Positions 24,862 through 33,923 of a stretch of DNA of 64,000 nucleotides are shown in pieces (position 1 is the stretch's first letter; each line of letters starts with the position of its first letter). The position numbers and the translations under genes are program-made. The stretch comes from Flavipsychrobacter sp. (GTDB lineage Bacteria; Bacteroidota; Bacteroidia; Chitinophagales; Chitinophagaceae): NCBI GenBank assembly GCA_016787265.1, contig JAEUVF010000003.1, positions 155,330-219,329 of the forward strand, given 5' to 3'. The notes beneath the pieces were generated by a model. That model saw only the letters and a list, made by a program, of their open reading frames with translations, did no database searches and had not been told where the DNA came from.

Positions 24862-25674
24862 ATGTTGTTACTTATGAAAACAAGTGTATTCCACTCCCTT
24901 CTTTTGGGAACAGGCCTTGCCTTTTTATTAGTGGCCTGCAGTCAACAGGACGATGCCAACACAAATGATGCGCGCATCGAAATCAGACTCACCGATGCAC
25001 CCAATCCTAACATCAAAGAAGTTTGGGTAGATATAAAACAAATCCAGATTAATATGGGAGCCGACTCATCTGGCTGGATTACCTTAACCGGCACCCATCC
25101 GGGTGTTTACAACCTGCTGGAACTTACCAATGGCAGAGATACCCTGCTTGCAAACGCAAGTCTTCCAGCTGGTAAAATGAACCAGCTGCGTTTGATTCTC
25201 GGAGAGAACAATTATGTTATAACCCAGGATGGACAAAAAGAAATGCTGAGTACACCAAGCGCTCAACAATCGGGATTGAAAATATTGGTAAATGCTGAAC
25301 TCATTGGTGGAGTATTATACCGGTTGGTTTTAGACTTTGACGCCGCCAAATCCATCGTGCCTGCCGGTAATAGTGGCAAATACATTCTCAAACCGGTTAT
25401 CCGTGTATTGTCATTTGTACCATCAGGCGGAATCGTTAAGGGATTTGTGGCCCCGGATTCTGTGCTTACAACCATCTTCGCTCTCCAGGGGACAGATACG
25501 GTTTCAACCACTGCGACCAACCAGGGTAATTATCAATTTTCAGACATACCTGCAGGCAACTATTCCCTGCATTATTATCCTGCTCCCGATAGTTTTAAAA
25601 CTGCTCAGAAAATAATTACAGTTGCACTTGGACAAACAACCGTTGTAGATACGATTCGTCTTGAGTCAAAATAA
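24862..25674 (+). CDS. DUF4382 domain lipoprotein
   Basis: About 270 aa. A lipoprotein signal peptide with lipobox LVAC (Cys near residue 26 from the first ATG) is followed by a DUF4382 domain (about 38-190: RLTDAPNPNIKEVWVDI, then GVYNLLEL and AGKMNQLRLIL). A small carboxypeptidase-regulatory-like beta domain at the C-terminus (about 195-268: GIVKGFVAP, then GNYQFSDIPAGNYSLHY) completes it. Expected on a membrane surface; function unknown. The ATG at 24874 (MKTSVFHS) is an equally good start. A bidirectional terminator follows at 25701. Confidence 0.85.
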   Translation: MLLLMKTSVFHSLLLGTGLAFLLVACSQQDDANTNDARIEIRLTDAPNPNIKEVWVDIKQIQINMGADSSGWITLTGTHPGVYNLLELTNGRDTLLANASLPAGKMNQLRLILGENNYVITQDGQKEMLSTPSAQQSGLKILVNAELIGGVLYRLVLDFDAAKSIVPAGNSGKYILKPVIRVLSFVPSGGIVKGFVAPDSVLTTIFALQGTDTVSTTATNQGNYQFSDIPAGNYSLHYYPAPDSFKTAQKIITVALGQTTVVDTIRLESK

Positions 25675-25700
25675 ATTTTTCGGTTATCTGGACAACTAAA

Positions 25701-25726
25701 GAGGCTCCGTTATCGGAGCCTCTTTT
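25701..25726. terminator. Bidirectional terminator between convergent genes
   Basis: A perfect 9-bp stem GAGGCTCCG / CGGAGCCTC with a TTAT loop, T4 on the right and A3 on the left. It serves both the DUF4382 gene (+) and the LysM gene (-), whose stop is at 25728. Confidence 0.88.
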
Positions 25727-25727
25727 A

Positions 25728-26702
25728 TCAATATTGTACATCCACAGTGAACCGGACTTCCCCGTTCCCTGCTCCTAATTCAGCGGCTGCAGCATTGCTG
25801 ATACGTATGGTCAGCCCGCTATTTTCTTTTATATCAGACAGTTGGCCCAATATTTTCGCATATACGACCTTGTTAGTGCCTGTATGTCGGATTTTTACAA
25901 TTGTACCAACTGCTACATTGTCCATCAATGCATAATATTTTCCATCTTTCCATCCACTGGTACTGCGGAAAATAGTACCCGGACCAGTAGCTGATTTGGA
26001 GCCATTCCGAAACTGGGAACGAAAAAATCCTCCGTTATAATCCACGGCAACAGCCGCTGCTGTAGGCTCTTCCTGTTTGAACACAGGCGCCGGAGCAGGT
26101 TTCTCCGTAGCTTTTGGGGTCTGCGTGGTTACAACCACCTGTTTTTCTTCTTTTGGTGGTTCAATCGGCGCTTTCGGTTGGCTGACAACTGCCGGTTGTT
26201 TGGCTGCTGTATTTTGCACCGCCTGCTGGGCTAATGCCGACTGCTCCCGATTTACTTTCAGAAAACCTACTACCAACTGCATCCCAGACTTAACCTGATT
26301 TCTGGTGATCCCATTCCATTTCTCCAGTTTTTCCAATGCCACTTTATTGTGATTCACACTTACCCGATACATCCACTCCCCTTCTGCTACCTGGTGATAA
26401 ACAGGAACCAGCACTTCATCTGCTTCTTTTCTTTCATCCTGCGAAAAATTGACTGCCAACAGAGGAATTTTCAAGACCTGTCCGATCTTCAGCCCGACAT
26501 TCATATCCGTCCCGTTAAATGGAGCAATCTCCTTCGGATGTAAATTGTATAATCTTCCTACGCTAAACCAGGTTTCTTTGGCAACTACTTTATGTTCAAT
26601 AAATAAATCAGGACTTTTACCCTTAACCTCCAGTTTTGACTGGGCCAGGCTGTTTAGAGAAAGAAATAAAAACAATATCCAGAGTATCGGCTTTTGTTGC
26701 AT
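25728..26702 (-). CDS. LysM protein with RlpA-like C-terminal domain
   Basis: A 324-aa exported protein: signal peptide (SLNSLAQ), then two LysM-like peptidoglycan-binding repeats (about 37-80, HKVVAKETWFSVGRLYNL; and about 102-148, HQVAEGEWMYRVSV). A Pro/Lys/Thr/Gln-rich linker (about 165-215) leads to a C-terminal domain resembling the double-psi beta-barrel of RlpA-like proteins (about 225-324: YYALMDNVAVGTIVKIRHTGTNKVVYAKILGQ, described here in part). It probably binds the cell wall in the periplasm. Whether the barrel has lytic transglycosylase activity is unclear; many Bacteroidota versions are untested. Confidence 0.8.
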   Translation of the reverse strand: MQQKPILWILFLFLSLNSLAQSKLEVKGKSPDLFIEHKVVAKETWFSVGRLYNLHPKEIAPFNGTDMNVGLKIGQVLKIPLLAVNFSQDERKEADEVLVPVYHQVAEGEWMYRVSVNHNKVALEKLEKWNGITRNQVKSGMQLVVGFLKVNREQSALAQQAVQNTAAKQPAVVSQPKAPIEPPKEEKQVVVTTQTPKATEKPAPAPVFKQEEPTAAAVAVDYNGGFFRSQFRNGSKSATGPGTIFRSTSGWKDGKYYALMDNVAVGTIVKIRHTGTNKVVYAKILGQLSDIKENSGLTIRISNAAAAELGAGNGEVRFTVDVQY

Positions 26703-26781
26703 CAGGACGATGAATTTTAGAGTTCTTGCAAATATGGGGGATTCTCCGCAAAATCACTGCCAAAAGCAGGTTAACTGGCAT

Positions 26782-28155
26782 TTACCTGTCTGATCGCATC
26801 AAAATCCGCCATTCCTTTGGATAGTAATTATTGGAACGATTCGGTAAGACCTTTAACCAACCCATAGCAACTCCTTTATAACAGGCAAGATTCCAGCCAG
26901 GCGCAGAACCGCTCACCTGTATTTCTTCTTTACGCAAATATAACTGCGCCTGCGCATCCGTTAATTCAATCCGGTTAACAGTATGTTTTAGTTGGATACT
27001 AACAGCCAGTGCGTGATCTGGAATTAGTTTCCTTCCCGCCCATTTACCAACCGTTACCCCAGCTCTACGGACATAAAGTGACCCGATTTCAGCCAACAGC
27101 GCATCAACCGGCTCCGGCATTCCCACCATATTTTCCTGGATCATATAGAACTGACTGAGTCCTGGTTTCAGCCATTCTGTAATATCCGCAACCTGCTCTT
27201 TGCCTGCTTTCTCCAGCCTGGCTTTCACTTTGCGACCCGATGGAGCCGCAGCGGCTTCCCGCTTGCGAAAAACAGTCAGAAAAAATCCCTCTCCTCTCAC
27301 CTGGTCGGGATAAAACCGGTACCCGCTCGCCGATTTTTCCGGCGATCTGGTTTCCACAATATGCCATGTTGGATCAACTTGCAGCATTTCTGAATCCGCA
27401 TTATAATTGGAAAGCAGCCAGTCAGCAATTGCTTCGTCCTCCTTCATCGAATAGGAACAGGTTGAATAAATCAGAAATCCTCCTTCTTTCAGGCAGGGCC
27501 AGATATCCGTGAGTATACGCTTTTGGCGTTGATGACATAACTCAACAGCTGCCTCAGACCATTCTTCCATCGCTTTAGGGTCTCTGCGAAAAAGCCCGCT
27601 CCCGCTACAGGGCGCATCCACTACCACCAGGTCAAATAAGCCGCCTAATCCAGTAAAATCACGAGGATCATTATTGGTAATAATCTGATTACAGTTTCCC
27701 CATTTTATAAGATTTTCTTCCAGGATAGTGACCCGCGATTTGATTACTTCATTGCTGACCAACACTGCATTATCGGGCAACAGGGAAAGCAGATGAGTGG
27801 ATTTACCACCTGGTGCAGCACAAAGATCCAGCACCCGGATTCTCTCACGCTCCGGCAATACCTGTTTTACTGCCTGCTCCAGAAACATACTGCTCGCTTC
27901 CTGCACGTAATAGGCGCCTGCATGCAATAGCGGATCTAATGTGTATTTAGGCCGCTCAGCGAGATAATAACCAGTTTCTGTCCAGGGAATTGCAGCTTCA
28001 ACCGGAAAGGAAAGTTTGTGTGGATCTTCCCATTTGCGGGTGTTCAGCCGTATGCTTTGCACCTGCTCACCGTTTTGCATAATCTGGCAAAAAGCTGTTT
28101 CCTGCCATCCCGGAATACCGGCCATGTGTCGAATAAAGTCAGGAGGAATCGTCAA
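26782..28155 (-). CDS. rsmF: RsmF-like rRNA (cytosine-C5) methyltransferase
   Basis: A 457-aa methyltransferase of the NOL1/NOP2/Sun family, which makes m5C in rRNA using SAM. The SAM-binding CAAPGGKSTH motif, the conserved DAPCSGSG (motif IV Cys) and STCSYS (motif VI catalytic Cys) are present. The C-terminal extension ends in GWLKVLPNRSNNYYPKEWRI, typical of RsmF/YebU-like proteins. The N-terminus fits the family from an unusual TTG start at 28155 (MTIPPDFIRHM); the first in-frame ATG (28125) would remove conserved residues. An A-rich stretch precedes the TTG. It lies 23 nt after pntB on the same strand. RsmF versus RsmB-like specificity is inference. Confidence 0.85.
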   Translation of the reverse strand: MTIPPDFIRHMAGIPGWQETAFCQIMQNGEQVQSIRLNTRKWEDPHKLSFPVEAAIPWTETGYYLAERPKYTLDPLLHAGAYYVQEASSMFLEQAVKQVLPERERIRVLDLCAAPGGKSTHLLSLLPDNAVLVSNEVIKSRVTILEENLIKWGNCNQIITNNDPRDFTGLGGLFDLVVVDAPCSGSGLFRRDPKAMEEWSEAAVELCHQRQKRILTDIWPCLKEGGFLIYSTCSYSMKEDEAIADWLLSNYNADSEMLQVDPTWHIVETRSPEKSASGYRFYPDQVRGEGFFLTVFRKREAAAAPSGRKVKARLEKAGKEQVADITEWLKPGLSQFYMIQENMVGMPEPVDALLAEIGSLYVRRAGVTVGKWAGRKLIPDHALAVSIQLKHTVNRIELTDAQAQLYLRKEEIQVSGSAPGWNLACYKGVAMGWLKVLPNRSNNYYPKEWRILMRSDR

Positions 28156-28178
28156 TCTTTTTTTTGTAAAACTACGAC

Positions 28179-29624
28179 TTAGAGATTTTTTATTTCAGTA
28201 CTGATAGCTTCCAGTACTTTTTTAGCGTCTCCGAATAACATGGAAGTTTTCGGTTGAAAGAAAAGTTCGTTCTCAATGCCGGCATAACCCGGTTTCATAC
28301 TTCGTTTGTTCACAATACAATTTTTGGCCCGTTCCACTTCAAGTATCGGCATGCCATAAATGGGCGATGAAGGATCTGTTTTTGCAGCTGGATTGACTAC
28401 ATCGTTTGCCCCTAATACCAATACCACATCCGTAGTGGAAAATTGTTCATTGGCTGCTTCCATTTCGAGTAATTGATCATAATCTACATCTGCTTCCGCA
28501 AGGAGCACGTTCATGTGTCCGGGCATCCTTCCAGCTACCGGGTGGATCGCATACTTCACTTCCACTCCCTTTTCCGTCAGCAGTTTTTCCAACTCGTGAC
28601 AGGCATGTTGTGCCTGTGCCACAGCCAATCCGTACCCTGGCACAATCATCACTTTGTGTGCATAGGTCAACAGGATAGCTGTATCAGAAAGCGTTATTTC
28701 TTTATAGTTGCCCTGTGCCGTAACAGCGGCAGCATCGCCAGCATGACCACCAAAGGATCCGATCAGTACATTGAGCAGCGATCGATTCATTGCTTTACAC
28801 ATCAGAATGGTCAGCAAGGTTCCGGCTGCCCCAACCAGGATTCCCCCTGTTAACATTGCTTTATTGTTATACAAAAAACCTCCACAGGCCGCAGCTACTC
28901 CGGTAAATGAATTCAATAGAGAAATCACTACCGGCATATCCGCTCCTCCAATTGGTAATACAAAAAACACTCCGTACACCAGGGATAAAATCAGCAACAC
29001 ATAAAATACAGTTGTATTGGCATTTTCAAATACACCTGCAATCCAGCCGGCCAATCCAAGAATTACCAGAAATAAAAAAACATTCACCAGGTGTTGCCCT
29101 TTGAATGAAAAATCATGAATCTTTCCATTGAGTTTACCCCATGCAATCACACTTCCGGAAAAAGATACCGATCCGATTATCAGTCCGGCAAGAATCACAA
29201 TTGATTGACCAACCCAGGCACTATAAGCTGCGCTTGCCGGAAAAATCTCTCCCAGTTGAACATCATGCGGCTGGTGCAGGGTTTCTGCCAGATGGTTGAA
29301 TTCGGTTATGGAAATAAGCGCCGCACAGGCACCGCCCATCCCGTTAAACAAACTCACCATCTCCGGCATAGCGGTCATTTTCACTTTTTTGGCAGCCAGC
29401 GTTCCGATAACAGTTCCGATGATCAATCCGCCAAAGATCCAGCTATAATTACCGAGTTTTTTTCCATCTGATTCTTCGTATAGAAAAATGGTTCCCAGAA
29501 TTGCCAGCCCCATCCCAGCTGCTGCAATAAGATTGCCTTTCCTGGCTGATGAAGGGTTTGACAACATCTTTAATCCCAGGATAAAACTTACTGAAGCAAG
29601 CAGATATATAACGGTGAGCAACAT
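28179..29624 (-). CDS. pntB: NAD(P) transhydrogenase subunit beta
   Basis: A 481-aa integral membrane subunit with about nine helices (dII part) and a C-terminal NADP(H)-binding domain III (about 300-481: VPGYGLAVAQAQHACHELEKLL then VVLVLGANDVVNPAAK, GMPILEVERAK). The proton-translocating enzyme makes NADPH from NADH at the inner membrane. It lies downstream of the separate alpha genes at 29642 and 29963, giving the three-gene pntAa-pntAb-pntB layout. Residues conserved for NADP binding are intact. Confidence 0.95.
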   Translation of the reverse strand: MLLTVIYLLASVSFILGLKMLSNPSSARKGNLIAAAGMGLAILGTIFLYEESDGKKLGNYSWIFGGLIIGTVIGTLAAKKVKMTAMPEMVSLFNGMGGACAALISITEFNHLAETLHQPHDVQLGEIFPASAAYSAWVGQSIVILAGLIIGSVSFSGSVIAWGKLNGKIHDFSFKGQHLVNVFLFLVILGLAGWIAGVFENANTTVFYVLLILSLVYGVFFVLPIGGADMPVVISLLNSFTGVAAACGGFLYNNKAMLTGGILVGAAGTLLTILMCKAMNRSLLNVLIGSFGGHAGDAAAVTAQGNYKEITLSDTAILLTYAHKVMIVPGYGLAVAQAQHACHELEKLLTEKGVEVKYAIHPVAGRMPGHMNVLLAEADVDYDQLLEMEAANEQFSTTDVVLVLGANDVVNPAAKTDPSSPIYGMPILEVERAKNCIVNKRSMKPGYAGIENELFFQPKTSMLFGDAKKVLEAISTEIKNL

Positions 29625-29641
29625 ACGCTTATCTTAATGAT

Positions 29642-29953
29642 TCATTTTTGTTTGTGCCGGAACATTTCCAGCATGCGATCTGTTACCACAAATCCTCCCA
29701 CCACATTAAGTGTTCCTAATATCACAGCAAGAAAACCAAGTCCCAACGCCAGGTAATTTGAAGGATCTGCTTTCCCCATAACTATGATCGCGCCAATGAT
29801 TACTACTCCGTGAATAGCATTGGCTCCACTCATTAAAGGCGTATGTAATACACTGGGCACACGGCCAATCACTTCTATACCGAGGAAGATCATTAATACT
29901 ACGATGTAGATATAATCCTGGTGCAATGCGATTTTTTCCAATAATGTTTCCAT
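29642..29953 (-). CDS. pntAb: NAD(P) transhydrogenase subunit alpha, membrane part
   Basis: A 103-aa protein with three to four transmembrane helices (YIYIVVLMIFLGIEVIGRVP then LHTPLMSGANAIHGVVIIGA), matching the membrane segment that is the C-terminus of PntA in E. coli. In this organism it is a separate gene between pntAa and pntB, spaced by 9 and 17 nt. It forms part of the proton channel. Confidence 0.93.
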   Translation of the reverse strand: METLLEKIALHQDYIYIVVLMIFLGIEVIGRVPSVLHTPLMSGANAIHGVVIIGAIIVMGKADPSNYLALGLGFLAVILGTLNVVGGFVVTDRMLEMFRHKQK

Positions 29954-29962
29954 ATAAAACGT

Positions 29963-31075
29963 TTACAGTGTTTTTACACGTTCATGCACCAGCACTTTAC
30001 CATGCGTAATACAGGCTCCTTTTACGAGATCATCTTCCCAGTTCAGTTTTATCGATCCGGCATCACTTGTTATCAGTGCCAAAAACTGCCGGATATTTTT
30101 TCCATACAATTTGCTCGCATCAGAAGGAAGCGTAGCCGCCAGGTTAGAATTCCCGATAATGGTTAAGCCTTTGTATCGAATGGTTTTATTGTTTTCTGTT
30201 TTTGTAGTATTCCCCCCGGTTGCAGCTGCCAGGTCAACGATCACCGACCCCTCCCGCATAGCGTCCAGCATGGAGTCCAAAACCAATACCGGAGCAGCTT
30301 TTCCGGGGATCTGGGCTGTGGTGATAACGATATCCGCTTTAGCAATACTTTCAGCTATTTTTTGTTGTTGCCGGCGTTTGAATTCATCCGTCTGTTCAAC
30401 CGCATAACCACCAGCCTGGCCTGGATCTGCAGCACCCTCCACTTCAATGAATTTCGCACCCAGACTTTTTACTTCTTCCTTCACAGCCGGACGAGTATCA
30501 AATACTTCAACTACAGCACCCAACCTGCGTGCTGTGGCAATTGCCTGTAAACCTGCAACACCTGCTCCCAGCACCAGTACTCTGGCCGGAGCGATACTTC
30601 CTGCTGCTGTCATAAACAAAGGAAAGTAACGGGGATAGGTAGCCGCAGCTAACAAAACTGATTTATAGCCAGCAATATTAGCCTGTGAGCTTAACACATC
30701 CATGGATTGTGCACGGGTGGTACGCGGAAGCATATCCAGGCTAAAACTGGTAATACCGGCTGACGCCCACTGCTCCATCAATATTTTCTGAAACAATGGT
30801 TGGTAAATGCCAATCAGAATTTTTTCATTGAGCTGTCCAATAGGCATATTTTCCGGATGCTGGATTCCTAAAAGGCAGTCGGCCTGCCAGATTTCTTCAC
30901 GAGTTACTAGTTCCGCTCCAGCTTTCTGATATTCGTCATCGGAAGCAAAAGCGGCTTCCCCTGCACCTTGCTCCACCAATACCCGGTGACCTGTCTTTAT
31001 TAAAGCAATAACAGCCTCCGGCAAAACGGAAACCCTGGCTTCTGACGTGGGCTCTTTCAATACGCCAATGGTCAT
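29963..31075 (-). CDS. pntAa: NAD(P) transhydrogenase subunit alpha, NAD-binding part
   Basis: A 370-aa cytoplasmic domain I of the transhydrogenase, related to alanine dehydrogenase. The NAD-binding Rossmann motif is in VLVLGAGVAGLQAIATARRLGA (about 168-190), and the RPAVKEEVKSLGAKFIE and GGNTTKT segments are conserved. It starts the pntAa-pntAb-pntB operon. No -7 box with a full match is seen upstream. Confidence 0.94.
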   Translation of the reverse strand: MTIGVLKEPTSEARVSVLPEAVIALIKTGHRVLVEQGAGEAAFASDDEYQKAGAELVTREEIWQADCLLGIQHPENMPIGQLNEKILIGIYQPLFQKILMEQWASAGITSFSLDMLPRTTRAQSMDVLSSQANIAGYKSVLLAAATYPRYFPLFMTAAGSIAPARVLVLGAGVAGLQAIATARRLGAVVEVFDTRPAVKEEVKSLGAKFIEVEGAADPGQAGGYAVEQTDEFKRRQQQKIAESIAKADIVITTAQIPGKAAPVLVLDSMLDAMREGSVIVDLAAATGGNTTKTENNKTIRYKGLTIIGNSNLAATLPSDASKLYGKNIRQFLALITSDAGSIKLNWEDDLVKGACITHGKVLVHERVKTL

Positions 31076-31143
31076 ATGGGAGCGATTTTTCTCCCTGAAT
31101 TTAAGTTTTATTACGGATACTTAAGAACGTTATAGCAATTAAT

Positions 31144-31956
31144 TCAAAAGCGAATGGTAAAATGCTGGGGATTTTTAAACGAATCTGAAAAAAATACCAG
31201 CCCAATGAAAAACAGGTCAATCGTACAGCGCACTTCCGGATGTTGCTGAATTGCTTTCCAGGCAGCTTCCATTTCTTCACTCCAGTGAATATCATCAAAA
31301 ATAAGCACGCTGTTAGGATGGCATTTTTTCAATAGCTGATCAAAATAACGAAGCGTGGGTTCATAGCGATGATTACCATCAATATAAGCGAGATCAATAT
31401 TTTCCAGTTTCGCTAAAAGGGGAGTTAGTGTTTCATCGAAATTTCCGGTAATGACATTTATGCCGGCGTAACCGAGCCGGTTGAAATTATTGCCGGCCTG
31501 TTCCGCAACAGCAGGTGCTCCTTCCAGGGTAAATAAGTTTGATTTGGTATTACCTGCATAAAGATAAGCCGCCGATATCCCCATGGAAGTTCCTAATTCT
31601 ATAATCGTTGCAGGTTGAAAATAATTGGTTAACCGAAAAAGAAGTCTCGCCAGTTTCTTAGATTTGGAGGTACGTTTGGTAATCGTGGCAATTCTTTCTT
31701 CGCGAATTCCCTTAGCCCCGGCACCCAGGTCTACCAGTTCAATACGTTCATTGTTCTGCTCCAATTGCAGGCGCAGTTTTTCAATGGCTGAATAGGCGTA
31801 ATATTCACCACGGTCATTCAGGACATCACGAATCAGTGCAAAAACAAAAGGAGAATGAACACCATGCCCTTTGCCATTACCAGCTTGAAACCAGTATTGC
31901 AGATACTTTATTCCCAATTCAAGTGAACTGTACGGTTTATGCTTCATTCGGATCAT
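31144..31956 (-). CDS. Class I SAM-dependent methyltransferase (O-methyltransferase-like)
   Basis: About 270 aa. A GxG-type SAM motif is visible in IIELGTSMGISAAYLY (about 118-133), followed by LEGAP, an AYIDGNHRYEPTLRYFD stretch and LIFDDIHWSEEM, as in class I O-methyltransferases with a metal-binding DGxH. An extra N-terminal region (HGVHSPFVFALIRDVL) is typical of the Bacteroidota version. The start overlaps the end of folA by 20 nt (ATG 31956) or 11 nt (ATG 31947). Substrate unknown; the coupling with folA may be coincidental. Confidence 0.8.
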   Translation of the reverse strand: MIRMKHKPYSSLELGIKYLQYWFQAGNGKGHGVHSPFVFALIRDVLNDRGEYYAYSAIEKLRLQLEQNNERIELVDLGAGAKGIREERIATITKRTSKSKKLARLLFRLTNYFQPATIIELGTSMGISAAYLYAGNTKSNLFTLEGAPAVAEQAGNNFNRLGYAGINVITGNFDETLTPLLAKLENIDLAYIDGNHRYEPTLRYFDQLLKKCHPNSVLIFDDIHWSEEMEAAWKAIQQHPEVRCTIDLFFIGLVFFSDSFKNPQHFTIRF

Positions 31957-32449
31957 TTCCTATGCGATCCCAAATTTCAAAACTATAGGGAAAGGCGTGT
32001 TTGGCATCTGCCGGAAAATCGAGGCGGGAATGCAATTTCCAATCCGTTGCCGGCAATTCCGGGAAATAGGTATCGCCTTCAATGGTAGCATGCACACGAG
32101 TCTGATACACGCGGTGACAAAAGGAAAGGCTTTGCTGATAAATATCGCCACCACCAATTACAAACACTTCTTTTGCATCGGTCTCACGGGCAGCAGTAAG
32201 CGCAGATGTCCAGTCATTTACTACAATCACTCCTTTAGCCTCCCAGTTATTTCGTGTTGTAAGTACAATATTGGTCCTACCCGTAAGTGGTTTGCCCAGG
32301 CTCTCAAAGGTTTTTCTGCCCATGATCACCGGCATCGCCCAGGTCGTATTCTTGAAAAACTTCAGATCATTCGGCAGTCTCCACAAGAGCTGATTATCCT
32401 TACCAATCACCTGGTTTTCACTTACCGCCACCACTAAACTTATTTTCAT
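31937..32449 (-). CDS. folA: Dihydrofolate reductase
   Basis: A 170-aa dihydrofolate reductase of usual length. Recognised by the N-terminal SLVVAVSENQVIGKDNQLLWRLPNDLKFFK (given in part: NQVIGKDNQLLWRLPNDL), GRKTFESLGKPL, the NADPH-binding VFVIGGGDIYQQ and the C-terminal YSFEIWDR. It regenerates tetrahydrofolate after the thymidylate synthase reaction; thyA lies 69 nt upstream on the same strand, a common pairing. The gap holds a heptanucleotide array. Confidence 0.96.
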   Translation of the reverse strand: MKISLVVAVSENQVIGKDNQLLWRLPNDLKFFKNTTWAMPVIMGRKTFESLGKPLTGRTNIVLTTRNNWEAKGVIVVNDWTSALTAARETDAKEVFVIGGGDIYQQSLSFCHRVYQTRVHATIEGDTYFPELPATDWKLHSRLDFPADAKHAFPYSFEIWDRIGNDPNEA

Positions 32450-32464
32450 AAACTCGTCTTTTAT

Positions 32465-32520
32465 TTCTCACATCTCACATTTTCACCTTTCACCTTTCAC
32501 CTTTCACCTTTCACTTCTTC
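32465..32520. repeat. Heptanucleotide array, TTTCACC units
   Basis: Between thyA and folA: two TCTCACA-type heptamers, then five consecutive TTTCACC/TTTCACT units, ending at the thyA stop. Unit length is exactly seven. It matches the arrays at 42827-42880 and, more loosely, 51224-51255. Confidence 0.8.
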
Positions 32521-33313
32521 ATACTGCCACCGGCGCTTTGATCCCCGGATGACTCTGATACCCCACCAATTGAAAATCTTCGTACCGGAATCCAAATATA
32601 TCTTTCACTTCCGGGTTCAATTTCAATTGTGGTAAAGGATAGGGTGTTCTGCTTAACTGCAGCTTCACCTGTTCGAGATGATTGTTGTAAATATGCACAT
32701 CACCAAAGCTGTGGATGAAATCGCCTGGTTGAAGCTCACAAACCTGCGCCAGCATAAGTGTTAACAATGCATAAGATGCGATATTAAAAGGGACACCGAG
32801 AAATACATCAGCTGACCGCTGATACAACTGGCAACTGAGTTTGCCATCAGCCACATAAAACTGAAAGAGTGTATGACAGGGCATCAGCGCCATTTCGGAC
32901 AGATCCGCCACATTCCAGGCACTTACGATCAAACGACGACTGTCCGGATTCGTTTTCAGTTGTTTTATCAGGTCACTGATCTGATCCACCACTTTTCCAT
33001 CTTTGCCTTCCCAGGAACGCCATTGTTTTCCATAAACCGGTCCCAGTTCCCCATTTTCGTCTGCCCATTCATCCCAGATACTCACTCCATTTTCTTTCAG
33101 GTAAGCGATATTGGTTGAGCCCTGCAAAAACCAGAGCAGTTCGTAAATAATACTTTTCAAATGAACTTTCTTGGTGGTAACAAGCGGAAATCCCTTCGAT
33201 AAATCAAACCGCATTTGGTAACCAAAACAACTGATAGTGCCGGTTCCAGTGCGATCCGATTTCTCTACACCATTCTCCAGGATATGTTGCAATAACTGAT
33301 GATACTGTTGCAT
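32519..33313 (-). CDS. thyA: Thymidylate synthase
   Basis: A 264-aa ThyA that makes dTMP from dUMP with methylene-tetrahydrofolate. The active-site cysteine is in [14 protein letters not shown] (about residue 146), and [30 protein letters not shown] and the C-terminal PGIKAPVAV are canonical. It is followed by folA. A REP-like element (33334-33378) lies just upstream of its start, in the gap divergent to msrC. Confidence 0.97.
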   Translation of the reverse strand: MQQYHQLLQHILENGVEKSDRTGTGTISCFGYQMRFDLSKGFPLVTTKKVHLKSIIYELLWFLQGSTNIAYLKENGVSIWDEWADENGELGPVYGKQWRSWEGKDGKVVDQISDLIKQLKTNPDSRRLIVSAWNVADLSEMALMPCHTLFQFYVADGKLSCQLYQRSADVFLGVPFNIASYALLTLMLAQVCELQPGDFIHSFGDVHIYNNHLEQVKLQLSRTPYPLPQLKLNPEVKDIFGFRYEDFQLVGYQSHPGIKAPVAV

Positions 33314-33333
33314 GCTCGCAAGTTACAGATTTC

Positions 33334-33378
33334 TTCACCCGACCGGTGCCACCGGTCGGGTGGCACCGGTCGGGTGAA
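33334..33378 (+). repeat. REP-like palindromic element, copy D
   Basis: A 45-bp L-R-R element identical by eye to copy B at 9523, about 24 kb away. It sits between the divergent thyA and msrC genes, 20 nt from the thyA start, so it lies in both 5' regions. Confidence 0.88.
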
Positions 33379-33413
33379 GCGTTATCGTGGGAAACTTGTG
33401 GAAACAAAATGAT

Positions 33414-33421
33414 TACTTTTG
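33414..33421 (+). promoter_or_regulatory. -7 box (TACTTTTG) 4 nt before msrC
   Basis: TAnnTTTG followed by CAGC and the ATG at 33426. A TTG at 33396-33398 is 15 nt upstream, slightly short for a -33 element. Suggests a leaderless transcript. Confidence 0.5.
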
Positions 33422-33425
33422 CAGC

Positions 33426-33896
33426 ATGGCAGAAGACTTACAGATTTTGGAAGGCAACAAAGAAGAACAATACCAATCCCTGATTCCGCAGATCAAGGGT
33501 TTATTAGAAGGCGAAACGGATGAAATTGCCAACCTCGCCAATATTGCCGCCGCCCTGAAAGAACAGTTCGGCTGGCTTTGGGTCGGTTTTTACATGGTGA
33601 AAGACGGACAACTGGTACTAGGACCTTTTCAGGGACCTGTTGCCTGCACAAGAATACAATTGGGCAGGGGTGTCTGTGGCACCAGCTGGAAAGAAGCCCG
33701 TACGCTGATCGTGCCCGACGTAGAAAAATTCCCCGGACATATTGCCTGCAGCAGTTTATCCAAATCGGAAATCGTTGTACCCCTGTTTCGTAATGGAGAA
33801 GTGATTGGTGTGCTGGACGTAGACAGTTCCGAGCTCGATCAGTTCAACGAAACCGACCGCCGTTTTCTGGAAGAAATTGTCACCCTCCTGCATTAA
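33426..33896 (+). CDS. msrC: Free methionine-(R)-sulfoxide reductase (GAF fold)
   Basis: A 156-aa single GAF-domain protein of the fRMsr family, which reduces free methionine-R-sulfoxide with thioredoxin. The three family cysteines are C74 (VACTRI), C84 (GVCGT) and C108 (HIACSS), with the same 10- and 24-residue spacing as in the E. coli enzyme (84/94/118). The ATG at 33426 is chosen because it follows the -7 box directly and gives the normal family N-terminus; the frame open further upstream has only a TTG. Confidence 0.93.
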   Translation: MAEDLQILEGNKEEQYQSLIPQIKGLLEGETDEIANLANIAAALKEQFGWLWVGFYMVKDGQLVLGPFQGPVACTRIQLGRGVCGTSWKEARTLIVPDVEKFPGHIACSSLSKSEIVVPLFRNGEVIGVLDVDSSELDQFNETDRRFLEEIVTLLH

Positions 33897-33923
33897 ATAT
33901 CCATCGGTTATTCTGACTGTACA

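Noticed and set aside
32465..32520. CRISPR-like array
   Set aside because: The units are 7 nt with no spacers; no cas genes are in the window.
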